DNA from: Acidobacteriota bacterium
Lineage (GTDB): Bacteria > Acidobacteriota > Terriglobia > Acidiferrales > UBA7541
Length of the DNA: 44,012 bases
Assembly: GCA_003223255.1 (NCBI GenBank)
Contig: QHYJ01000011.1
Span: forward strand, 74,967-118,978
Direction: 5' to 3'
Shown here: positions 1-7,553 of the stretch, piece by piece
Layout: every line of letters begins with the position of its first letter
Position numbering within the stretch: the stretch's first letter is position 1
Translations under genes and position numbers: made by a program
The notes under the pieces: model-generated
The model's database searches: none
What the model was told of the DNA's origin: nothing
The model's input: only the letters and a program-made list of their open reading frames with translations

Positions 1-1
1 G

Positions 2-13
2 CTGCCGGGATAA
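2..13 (+). CDS. Possible last codons of an upstream gene (YbaB/EbfC?)
   Basis: The first bases read L-P-G-stop in frame 2. In many bacteria recR directly follows the gene for the YbaB/EbfC nucleoid-associated protein, and those proteins often end in a Gly/Leu/Pro-rich tail. Only three codons are visible, so this is inference from gene order and not recognition. Confidence 0.2.
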   Translation: MPG

Positions 14-93
14 CCCGCTCATCGATACACTCAGAAGTTGGAACGCCAGTGAGCGATTTGCGCTTGCGCGCGCGCCTGTGCTACACATGCTGC

Positions 94-693
94 ATGCCTG
101 ATTTTGCCGCTCCTGTGGAACGACTTATCGATGAATTGAAACATCTTCCGGGCATAGGCCAGAAGACCGCGCAGCGCCTGGCGTTTTTCTTGTTGCGGGC
201 CGCGCCGGAAGATGCGCTGGCGCTGGCCGACGCCATCCGTGACGCCAAAGAAAAAATTAGCGAATGCTCGATCTGTCACAACATCACCGACGCGGACCCG
301 TGCCTTTATTGCGTCGGCCCGACGCGCAACAAGAAAACGATTTGCGTGGTCGAAGAGGCGCACAATATCCTGGCCATCGAGAAGACCCGCACTTACAGCG
401 GAATGTATCACGTTCTGGGAGGTTCCCTTTCGCCCCTGTCCGGACGCGGGCCAGACCAGCTCCATATCAAGTCGCTGATTGAACGTCTAAAGGGCAGCAC
501 GGTCGAGGAAATCATTATCGCCACGAACCCGACAGCCGAAGGCGAAGCCACCGCCGTCTATCTCTCCAAGCTCCTCAAGCCTCTGGGCGTCCGTGTTACC
601 CGCATCGGTGTGGGCATCCCTGTAGGCGCCGACCTGGAATATGCGGATGAGGTCACCATGCTGAAAGCCCTGGAAGGCCGCCGGGACCTGTAG
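94..693 (+). CDS. recR: Recombination mediator protein RecR
   Basis: RecR works with RecF and RecO in the cytoplasm to load RecA at single-strand gaps. The 199-residue product has the usual family length. A helix-hairpin-helix lies at about residues 11-35 ([13 protein letters not shown]). A four-cysteine zinc finger follows (C58, C61, C70, C73, in ECSICH and CLYC), then a Toprim domain from about residue 80 ([12 protein letters not shown]) and the C-terminal [12 protein letters not shown] motif. An in-frame ATG at 49 would add 15 residues that do not look like family sequence, so the start is placed at the ATG before [12 protein letters not shown]. No strong Shine-Dalgarno sequence is visible. 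The gene is intact and is followed by a 229-base spacer. Confidence 0.96.
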   Translation: MPDFAAPVERLIDELKHLPGIGQKTAQRLAFFLLRAAPEDALALADAIRDAKEKISECSICHNITDADPCLYCVGPTRNKKTICVVEEAHNILAIEKTRTYSGMYHVLGGSLSPLSGRGPDQLHIKSLIERLKGSTVEEIIIATNPTAEGEATAVYLSKLLKPLGVRVTRIGVGIPVGADLEYADEVTMLKALEGRRDL

Positions 694-816
694 CGGTCGG
701 ATTAGAGCAAAGGACTGGAAAACGGCAAGTTTCTGCTACGCGTGATGGTCCGGTTGATGTTCGAGGGTTTGGGGGCACAATAGGCGGATGGCAGCATGAC
801 TACTAGGAGATTCAGT

Positions 817-865
817 ACGCTCTAGGAATTTCCACAAATTAGGTATAGAGTCCACCTTAGAGCGT
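817..865 (+). repeat. Spaced inverted repeat in the recR downstream spacer
   Basis: ACGCTCTA (817-824) and TAGAGCGT (858-865) are perfect 8-base inverted arms separated by 33 bases. The spacer holds an AT-rich stretch with a -10-like TATAGAG (844-850). It could be a long-loop hairpin in the leader of the next gene or a protein-binding dyad. The sequence alone does not decide. Confidence 0.3.
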
Positions 866-887
866 GCAGGTCCCCACACCGCGACTT

Positions 888-908
888 GGCAGCCCGCAAA
901 TGGCTGCC
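888..908 (+). promoter_or_regulatory. Hairpin abutting the ribosome-binding site of the Mpo1-like gene
   Basis: GGCAGCC (888-894) pairs perfectly with GGCTGCC (902-908) around the loop CGCAAAT. The Shine-Dalgarno sequence GGGAGG starts at the next base (909), and the ATG is at 923. A 7-bp GC-rich stem touching the ribosome-binding site could affect initiation. No known riboregulator is recognised. Confidence 0.35.
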
Positions 909-922
909 GGGAGGTGCGCTCC

Positions 923-1258
923 ATGCCGAGCCTGGCGCACTACATAGTTCAGTACGATCACGAGCACGAGTCCGCCTCAAACAAGCTGCTTCATGCGATC
1001 GGCATCCCCATGATTTTTGCAGGGATCGTTCTTGTGCTCTTCTTGAAATGGATTTGGGGCGCAGGATTTTTTCTAGGCGGGTGGGCACTTTTGTTTCTCG
1101 GCCATCGGCTGGAAGGAAATCATCCGGCGTTCTTTCAGGGACCGATTTATTTGCTCGTTGGGCCAATCTGGGTCGCTCGAGAAGTCTGGCTGTTTCTCCT
1201 GGGAACAAGTTGCAAGTCGACCTCAGAAGGTACCCCGCGAAGCTCCGCCTCAAAATAG
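923..1258 (+). CDS. Mpo1-like (DUF962) membrane protein
   Basis: A 111-residue integral membrane protein of the Mpo1/DUF962 family. The yeast member is an Fe(II)-dependent dioxygenase that alpha-oxidises 2-hydroxy fatty acids; bacterial roles are mostly untested. Conserved histidines are visible in YDHEHESASNKLLHAIGIP (about residues 11-29) and LGHRLEGNHPA. Hydrophobic helices cover roughly residues 28-64 and 75-95. The start is set by the Shine-Dalgarno GGGAGG eight bases before the ATG; a GTG at 914 is in frame but overlaps that site. The C-terminal tail is Ser/Thr-rich and not conserved-looking. The downstream ORF is in a different frame and unrelated in function. Confidence 0.85.
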   Translation: MPSLAHYIVQYDHEHESASNKLLHAIGIPMIFAGIVLVLFLKWIWGAGFFLGGWALLFLGHRLEGNHPAFFQGPIYLLVGPIWVAREVWLFLLGTSCKSTSEGTPRSSASK

Positions 1259-1314
1259 CGCGGCGGGTTGCACTAGCGCGAAGTCAAGAACACTAAGGGA
1301 CGACGGCGGTTTGT

Positions 1315-3917
1315 ATGAACGACGCAAGCGGCAATTTTGCCGACGAGACTATCGAGATGGCTTCGGAGTCAGGGGTGAATGCAAACACGGAACCGAGGAA
1401 ACGCCGCAGCACGCGCATTGTTCAGGCCGTTCCCACGGTTGCCGGTACCAATCGAAGCATTACGTGCTGAAAAACATGTGGCTGACGCTGGAAATTCCTC
1501 ACCCGGAAACGGGCCAGCCGCCGAGATCGGTGCGTGGCCGCGTGGCCTGGATTCAGCGGCCCCGCACGGTTCGCCAGCTCTTTCAAGTCGCGCTGGAACT
1601 GGAAGTTTCCGGCAATGTTTGGGGCATCGCGTTTCCGCCGGAGGATTGGTTCCCGTTTCCGGAGGGTGTGCAGTTTCCACCCGTGCTGGACGGAGCGCTA
1701 GAACCGCCACCGTTGCCTTCGCCCCTAGAGCCCGAGGTGACGACAGCCGTCAGGGAGGCCGAGCTTTCCGCGGCGAACGCACCGGCGAGCGCAGGCGACA
1801 ACTTGTGCGTCTTCCCTTCCCCCACGAGCACCACCGACGCGTCGCTCCAGTTGGCACGCCAGGTCGCAAGGCTCGTCGCCGACGCGCGGCAGCAAATTCA
1901 AGCCGCCGCGCAGGAAGCCGCCTCCCATGCCGTTTCCGCCGAGCGCCGCCTCTCCTTCGAGCAATGGGAACAGAAGTTTGCCGCCGGACGCGCAGAAATC
2001 GCCAATGAAACCACGCGCGCGATCGAAAAGCTGCAGCAGGAAACCGACAAGCAGTCGCAAGAGGCGCAGGCCGCTGCGGCAGAAGTGTGGCGAACAGAGT
2101 TGCCCCGCTGGCTGGCTCCGCAGTTGGAACAGCTCACTCGCGAGTTCACGGAGAGGCTTGCGCGGGAGGCACTCACCGAGCGTGGCGCACACGCACAGCA
2201 ACTCGAAACCGCAGCGGAGTCTCTTAAAGCCACTTCCCAGCAAGCGGAAGAAACCGTCGCCCGGCTGAAGACCCAGGCAGAACAAGCCGAAGCGGAACTG
2301 ACCTCGACTTTCACGTCCGCGCAGTCTTCCTGGCGCGAGCAAGTCAGCCAAGAGTTCGAAGCCGCTCACGCGCAATTACGCGAACGCCTGGAAGGCGCGC
2401 TCGTTGAGGCGCAAGACCGCGCGGCGGGCGGGTTGAATGTGCACCTGCGCTCGCTGCTCGCTCAGCTTCAGGAAGAAACCGCTCGACACGCCGCCGTTTT
2501 GCGAGAATCTGCGGAAACCTCCGGAGGGGAATGGGAACAGAAGCTGGCGGCGACGCGCAAATCGCTGCAGGAACAGTCGCAACAATTGGAATCTGTCCTT
2601 ACGCGCGCCGCAGAGGCCCACCAAAACCTCGAGCAGCATTCCGCTGAACTCTACAGCGCCCAACAACAGACGCTCGCAGCGCTCCATGCACAACTTGCCG
2701 ACACGCTCAGCCAGAGCCGCAGCGAATTGCATCGGGAATCCGAATTTCTCACTGAGCAAATCAACGCGCGCATTCTTGCCACCTTCGAAGGGGCCGCCAA
2801 CAAAGCGCGGGAGCAATTCGAAACGCAGATTCAGGAGATCGTGCAACCGCACATCGCACATGCCGAGGAGGCGATTCAGCGCCTTGCAGGCAGCCGGTCT
2901 CTGGTAGACGCTGCACTTACGCTGCAACAGGAGCGCATCCGCGCTTCCGCCGACGAAGCCTTCGCGGAATCCCTGGCGCACTTCCGCGAGAACCTCGGCG
3001 GCGTCGAGCAGATCTTCCGCGAGTCCTCGCAATCCATCACTGGCCAGTCCCTCGCGGAATTGGAAGCAAAAGTTGGGGATCTAAAGCACCAAGTCCTGGA
3101 TGAGCTTCTAAAATCCGCCGAGTGGTATGAGAAGAAAGCGCAGACACAAATCCAAAATCATTCGGAGAAAGCGGTAGAGCACGCCGAAAGTCAACTGCGC
3201 GACAAAGCCAGGGAAATCTCGGGCGTCTTCGCTACCGAACTCGATCATTCCAGCCGCAACTTCCTCGGGCACACGCAAAGGCAAATGGAAGAGGTGGTGC
3301 GCGATTCCTTCGAACGGGCGCGCGCCCTTTTCGGCGAAGCGGCCGACACAACGACCGCGGCGTTCATCGACGAAATTCAGCGCACTGCCCAGCAAGAGCT
3401 GGGAGGATACAACGAAGAACTCAAGCGCACCACCATACAAGAGCGCACCGAACTGGCACAGCAGGTCAATTCGGAGCAGGAAGCTTTTCTGAAGCGCTTC
3501 CAGGAATCTTTGGGCGGCGTTCTCCAAACGCGTGTTGCCGAGGTGCAGAAGACCGTATCGGAAGGCTTTGCGCCGCTGCTGGAACAATGGAAAAGGATCA
3601 CGGATGCGCACCAGCAGGAGATGAAGCGCGTTTACGACCGCATTGGCGAGCAAGCGGCGGAACAGCACAAGACGCGGCTCGAAGGTGTTTCGAATCAGTG
3701 GTTGCTGGCAACGGTTGCTTCGCTCGATCACCAGTCACGCGAAATGATTGCAGGCGTCGCCGCCGCCGCGGAAGAAAAACTTCGCGCGGCTTGTTCGCAG
3801 GTTTTCGAAGGTGTGGGCGATTCGCTGCGGCAACGGCTTAGCGAAATCGCGAAAAACTTCACGCCCCCAACGGAACCTCCTTCTCCGCGGGCGAAAGGCG
3901 CAAGCACGGGGAGCTGA
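1315..3917 (+). pseudogene. PilZ-like domain plus long coiled-coil protein, broken by a short out-of-frame deletion
   Basis: The ATG at 1315 opens a frame encoding a basic stretch ending RRSTRIVQAVP. It then runs out of frame and stops at 1468-1470. From about 1440 the next frame continues with HGCRYQSKHYVLKNMW and WGIAFPPEDWFPFP, then more than 700 residues of Ala/Glu/Gln-rich coiled coil, to a stop at 3915-3917. From memory of acidobacterial proteins with this PilZ-like N-terminus, about 25 residues normally separate QAVP from the CHGC-RYQSKHYV segment. They are missing here, and the junction near 1430-1445 shifts the frame. The downstream part has no in-frame ATG before 1476. The function of the intact family is unknown; the long amphipathic helices suggest a structural or scaffold role. 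Lesion or assembly error cannot be separated from sequence alone. Confidence 0.8.
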
Positions 3918-4000
3918 ATCGAGACCCCTTTTTGACGCGAGCAGATCGCTTGATTCGCGACTTCCTTTTGAGCCCGGTATAATCCCAGGATTCAATCGTT

Positions 4001-4603
4001 ATGGCCAATCATGCTTATTTGCGCGTCTGGACTCGCGATTTCTCGATGGAAACAATGATACCCGAGTTCGCGCGTTTCCTGACCACCGCGCCGCTCTCCG
4101 CCTCCCACGAAACGTTTGAGGAATTGATCGTTCAGGCGGTCGACCCTGGCGAAGCTCCCATCGAGGAATGGAACTTGCGACCGCTCAAAGCAGGCCCTGC
4201 GCAAGTTGCTGCCATGGCCGCCCAGCATCTCAACTCCGATACGGCGTACATCGCTGGCGCAACCTGGGACTTGTGGAGCTTCGATATCGAAACTTTGAAG
4301 TGGCAGCGCAAACCGCAGCCCCTCGAATTGACTTGCCATGGACCAGACTATGACGACGGAATAGCTGCCTCCGCAGGACATTTTCAGGCAGACTTGGGTT
4401 TTGAGCATTTCTTCACTGGACACGGCGGGCTGCTCGCATCGGGGAGTTCGTCCAATTCCTCCAAATCTTCCAAGTCCTCCGAACCTTTCAATTCTTCCGA
4501 GCATCCTGTCGAGCACACCTTCCGCCAGTGGATGGCCGCCGGCAACAACCTGAAGGAATATCACGCCAAGACCCGCGAAAACATCCAACAATTGTTCTTT
4601 TGA
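4001..4603 (+). CDS. Conserved hypothetical protein, probably C-terminally interrupted
   Basis: A 200-residue soluble protein with no recognised domain. It begins MANHAYLRVWTRDFSMETM, is rich in Trp and acidic residues, and has no signal peptide. A low-complexity serine stretch (about residues 147-167, ASGSSSNSSKSSKSSEPF) splits it. The C-terminal helix runs FRQWMAAGNNLKEYHAKT to a TGA at 4601-4603. The same frame stays open for 34 more codons with charged, helix-like coding character (next entry). The ORF may therefore be the first 200 residues of a 235-residue protein cut by a nonsense codon. A spacer of about 80 bases separates it from the gene before, so an independent promoter is possible. 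Function unknown. Confidence 0.7.
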   Translation: MANHAYLRVWTRDFSMETMIPEFARFLTTAPLSASHETFEELIVQAVDPGEAPIEEWNLRPLKAGPAQVAAMAAQHLNSDTAYIAGATWDLWSFDIETLKWQRKPQPLELTCHGPDYDDGIAASAGHFQADLGFEHFFTGHGGLLASGSSSNSSKSSKSSEPFNSSEHPVEHTFRQWMAAGNNLKEYHAKTRENIQQLFF

Positions 4604-4708
4604 GTGGAGGCTATCGAGCGGGCCCTGCCCGTCGAGCGCACCGAATTATGGTCCGAAGGCGAGGAAAACATGGAAGCGCGGCTGGACGAGATTCTCGCCC
4701 AGCGCTAG
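4604..4708 (+). pseudogene. In-frame continuation of the preceding gene beyond a TGA
   Basis: Directly after the TGA the frame reads VEAIERALPVERTELW and ends EENMEARLDEILAQR before TAG at 4706-4708. This is amphipathic, Glu/Arg/Leu-rich and looks coding, in phase with the preceding ORF. The simplest reading is TGG (Trp) mutated to TGA. A readthrough or recoding event is possible but less supported, because the nearby hairpin lacks the loop guanosine expected of a bacterial SECIS. Confidence 0.5.
4614..4635 (+). repeat. Strong hairpin just after the in-frame TGA
   Basis: TCGA (4614-4617), a bulged G, CGGGC (4619-4623), loop CCT, GCCCG (4627-4631) and TCGA (4632-4635) form a nine-pair stem beginning 11 bases after the TGA. 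No T-run follows, so it is not a standard intrinsic terminator. Its triloop has no G, unlike known bacterial SECIS loops. It may be a chance product of GC-rich coding sequence. Confidence 0.35.
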
Positions 4709-4899
4709 CCCCGCGCCCAAGGCAATTGGGGTTCACAGAGTCCTTCCAGGAAACGCTGCTAGCAGTTAGAATTGTGATATTTGGCGATGGATTCGGCGCG
4801 TCCGGGAGTGCCGCCAAGGTTGGAAATTCCCAGCACTCCGGAGAAAGAGGGGAGCCCCGAGCTGATGGTCGGGACGATGCTCGCGGCCCCAAGGTTGGG

Positions 4900-5598
4900 A
4901 TGGAAAAGACCTCAACGAGCGAAGGTTCGCGTGCTAACGGGTCGAGGTGCGCCCCGTCCTTCCTAAAGAGGACAGTCGGTGTCGGGGCGGTCCGAACCGG
5001 GAAAATCTCTCTGCGCTTTTGTCTGAGTTTCTTGCCCATGGCTATTCTTCTGGGCGGGTGCAGCACGGACGCAACCAAACCTTCGGCGCAAGCCGAAGCC
5101 AAACCTGCTGCGCCGGCCGTCCCCGAGGAGATTCAATCGGCGGCGGAGTCCCTCCTGGGAAGGGAAACGCAAGTGTTGCTATTCGCGGATTTGGCGAAGA
5201 ATGGCAAGCAGCAATTTCTGGCGGCCAACGTCGTGCCCAAGACTCCCACGAATAATCTGCCCGGCACGATCGTGACCCGCGCCGTGGTCGCGGAAAACGA
5301 TGACGGAAAATGGTCGGAAGTTTTGCGCGTCGATGAGCATCTGAAAAACCAGAAAGGTTTTCTCGGCCTGACGCCTTTGACCGCGGTGACCGGCTGGCGG
5401 CTGCAGTATGAACAAAGCGAGGACAAAGGCTTGCAGCTTTACTTCACGCCGCTGAAGGGCATAACCGATTCGCACCCCCAGACTATCGGCGTGCGCTGGA
5501 ATTCCGCAACGAAGCGGTACCAGTCGCTCGATCGCAACTACGAGCATTTCCTGCTCGAGTCTCCGTCCATCGGCACGGCGAGGTCCACCCTGCGATGA
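4900..5598 (+). CDS. Putative lipoprotein upstream of the ABC exporter
   Basis: The product has a basic n-region (about residues 23-41), a hydrophobic stretch FCLSFLPMAILLGG and a lipobox ending LGGC, followed by an Ala/Pro-rich linker. This indicates export and lipid anchoring at that cysteine. The mature part (about 175 residues) has no family I recognise; it contains LLGRETQVLLFADLAKNGKQ and YFTPLKGITDSH. The start is uncertain: the frame is open from 4528, and the ATG at 4900 is the nearest upstream of the signal sequence, giving an unusually long n-region. The stop overlaps the ATG of the exporter gene by four bases (ATGA at 5595-5598), so the two are probably translationally coupled. 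I infer an envelope role linked to the exporter. Confidence 0.6.
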   Translation: MEKTSTSEGSRANGSRCAPSFLKRTVGVGAVRTGKISLRFCLSFLPMAILLGGCSTDATKPSAQAEAKPAAPAVPEEIQSAAESLLGRETQVLLFADLAKNGKQQFLAANVVPKTPTNNLPGTIVTRAVVAENDDGKWSEVLRVDEHLKNQKGFLGLTPLTAVTGWRLQYEQSEDKGLQLYFTPLKGITDSHPQTIGVRWNSATKRYQSLDRNYEHFLLESPSIGTARSTLR

Positions 5599-7553
5599 GC
5601 CAGGCAACGACCTGCGCGAGCTCGCCGTCCGGCACAGGACAGGAGCCACCTCCCAGCAAAGACTTGCGCGGACTGATGCCCTACCTTCGCCGGTATACAT
5701 GGAGCATGGTCTTCGGGTTATTGATGGTTTTTTTGATGGGCGTCGTGACCAACGTGCTCCCGCTGGCCACTGGCGTCATGACCGACACACTTGCCGGTAG
5801 CCCCGCCCCGTTCGAGAATTCGGGGGGCAAAGCTAAAGGCCCGGCGATTGCGGCAATTCCGCGCGTGTCCAAACTCAGCCAGGCCATACCGTTTTACGCG
5901 CCAAACAGCCGTCAAACGCTCGGCATTTACTGCCTCATCGTGGTCCTTTGCGTTGCGATCAAGGGCGTTCTTTCCTTTTCGGGGCGCTGGATTCTGATCG
6001 GCGTCTCACGCGACATCGAGTACGACATTCGTGGCGACGTGCTGAAACGCCTGCTGGCTCTCGAACCTGAGTTTTACGTGCGCAACCGTACCGGCGAACT
6101 GATGTCGCGCGCCACCAACGACCTCAATTCCGTTCGCATGGTGCTCGGGCCCGGCATCATGTATAGCGCCACCACGATCGTCACCATGATTATGGCCATC
6201 CTGGTCATGGTCACGTTGTCCCCATCGCTCACGCTGTGGGTCTTGCTCCCCGCGCCAGTGGTGGCCATCGCCGTGTGGTTCTTCGGCAAGACCATCCATG
6301 AGCTCTACGAAAACATTCAGGCCGCCCTGGCCACGCTCACCGCGCGCGTGCAGGAAAACCTCTCCGGCGTGCGCATTGTGCGCGCTTATGCGCAGGAAGA
6401 AGCGGAAATGCAGGCGTTCGACGAGCCCAATCGCGAGTACGTCTCGCGCAACATTCGCTTGATCCGCACCTGGAGCATGTTCATGCCTTCGCTCCAGGCG
6501 TTGGTGGGCACGAGCTTCCTAATCGTTCTCTGGCAGGGCGGCCACCAACTCCTTAACGGCCAAATCACGCTCGGCGCCCTGATCGCCTTCTTTTTCTACC
6601 TAAACCAGCTCGTCTGGCCGATGATTGCGCTAGGCTGGGTGACTAATATCTTCCAGCGCGGCGCCGCTTCCATGGGCCGCCTGAATTTCATCCTTACCGC
6701 GAAACCAAATATTGACGATCGCGCCGCGATCCTCCCCAAAGACGCGGCTCCGGTCGGCGAAATTGAGTTCCGGAATCTTACTTTTAGTTACCCAACTACT
6801 CTTTCTGGCGCGAACGGCTCCAATGGCTTTGGGAAATCCAACGGCGGCGGCCTGCACCCGGTTCTTTCCGACATCAACCTGAAGATTCCTGCCGGCTCCA
6901 CTCTTGCCGTAGTCGGGCCCACCGGATGCGGTAAAACCACACTCGCCGCCCTCGTCGCCCGGCTCTGGGAAGCGCCCAAAGGAACCGTGCTGATTGACGG
7001 TCATCCCATTCAAGATTGGCCGCTCGAAACCCTGCGCCGTTCCATCGGCTACGTTCCGCAGGACACTTATCTCTTCAGCGAGACCGTCGGCGGCAACATC
7101 GCCTTCGGATTACGGGATTACCATCCCGAGCGCGCCCGCGAAGCGGCGGAAATCGCCAGCCTTCATGGGGACATACAGGACTTTGCCGCCGGGTACGACA
7201 CGACCGTTGGAGAGCGCGGCATCACTCTCTCGGGCGGACAGAAACAGCGCACTGCGATTGCCAGGGCCATTGTGCGCGATCCGCGCGTTCTGATCCTGGA
7301 CGACGCGCTCTCCAGCGTGGACACACAGACTGAGGAAAAAATTCTCTCCGGCTTGCGCAGCGTCATGCGCCGCCGCACGACGATTCTGATTTCGCACCGC
7401 ACGTCCACGGTGCAGAACGCCGACCAGATCGTGGTTCTCCGCGAAGGCCGCATCATCGAGCGCGGCACACATGATCAGTTGCTCGGACGCGGCGGTTATT
7501 ACGCGGATTTGTACCAGAAGCAGTTGCTCGAAGAAGAGCTCGAAAACGCATGA
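5595..7553 (+). CDS. ABC exporter half-transporter, MdlA/YheI-like
   Basis: A 652-residue membrane protein: an ABC type I exporter domain with about six helices (residues ~30-340), then an ATPase domain. Visible motifs are Walker A GPTGCGKTT (~441-449), signature LSGGQKQR (~545) and Walker B VLILDD followed by ALSSVD. The residue after the Walker B aspartate is Asp, not the catalytic Glu, as in MdlA and the TM287 half of the Thermotoga exporter. The extracytoplasmic loop after helix 1 carries a roughly 45-residue insertion rich in Ala, Pro and Ser, and a Gly/Asn/Ser-rich insertion precedes Walker A. It overlaps both neighbours by four bases and should form a heterodimer with the next gene product. 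The substrate is unknown; lpxB downstream makes a lipid or envelope substrate conceivable. Confidence 0.93.
   Translation: MSQATTCASSPSGTGQEPPPSKDLRGLMPYLRRYTWSMVFGLLMVFLMGVVTNVLPLATGVMTDTLAGSPAPFENSGGKAKGPAIAAIPRVSKLSQAIPFYAPNSRQTLGIYCLIVVLCVAIKGVLSFSGRWILIGVSRDIEYDIRGDVLKRLLALEPEFYVRNRTGELMSRATNDLNSVRMVLGPGIMYSATTIVTMIMAILVMVTLSPSLTLWVLLPAPVVAIAVWFFGKTIHELYENIQAALATLTARVQENLSGVRIVRAYAQEEAEMQAFDEPNREYVSRNIRLIRTWSMFMPSLQALVGTSFLIVLWQGGHQLLNGQITLGALIAFFFYLNQLVWPMIALGWVTNIFQRGAASMGRLNFILTAKPNIDDRAAILPKDAAPVGEIEFRNLTFSYPTTLSGANGSNGFGKSNGGGLHPVLSDINLKIPAGSTLAVVGPTGCGKTTLAALVARLWEAPKGTVLIDGHPIQDWPLETLRRSIGYVPQDTYLFSETVGGNIAFGLRDYHPERAREAAEIASLHGDIQDFAAGYDTTVGERGITLSGGQKQRTAIARAIVRDPRVLILDDALSSVDTQTEEKILSGLRSVMRRRTTILISHRTSTVQNADQIVVLREGRIIERGTHDQLLGRGGYYADLYQKQLLEEELENA

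Noticed and set aside
4604-4635. Second selenocysteine site at the 4601 TGA
   Set aside because: No catalytic Cys context and the hairpin triloop CCT lacks the conserved loop G; a TGG to TGA change is simpler.
4611-5102. Minus-strand frame of 163 codons over the lipoprotein 5' region
   Set aside because: Pro/Ser/Arg-rich with no family character; the opposite strand carries a convincing lipobox.
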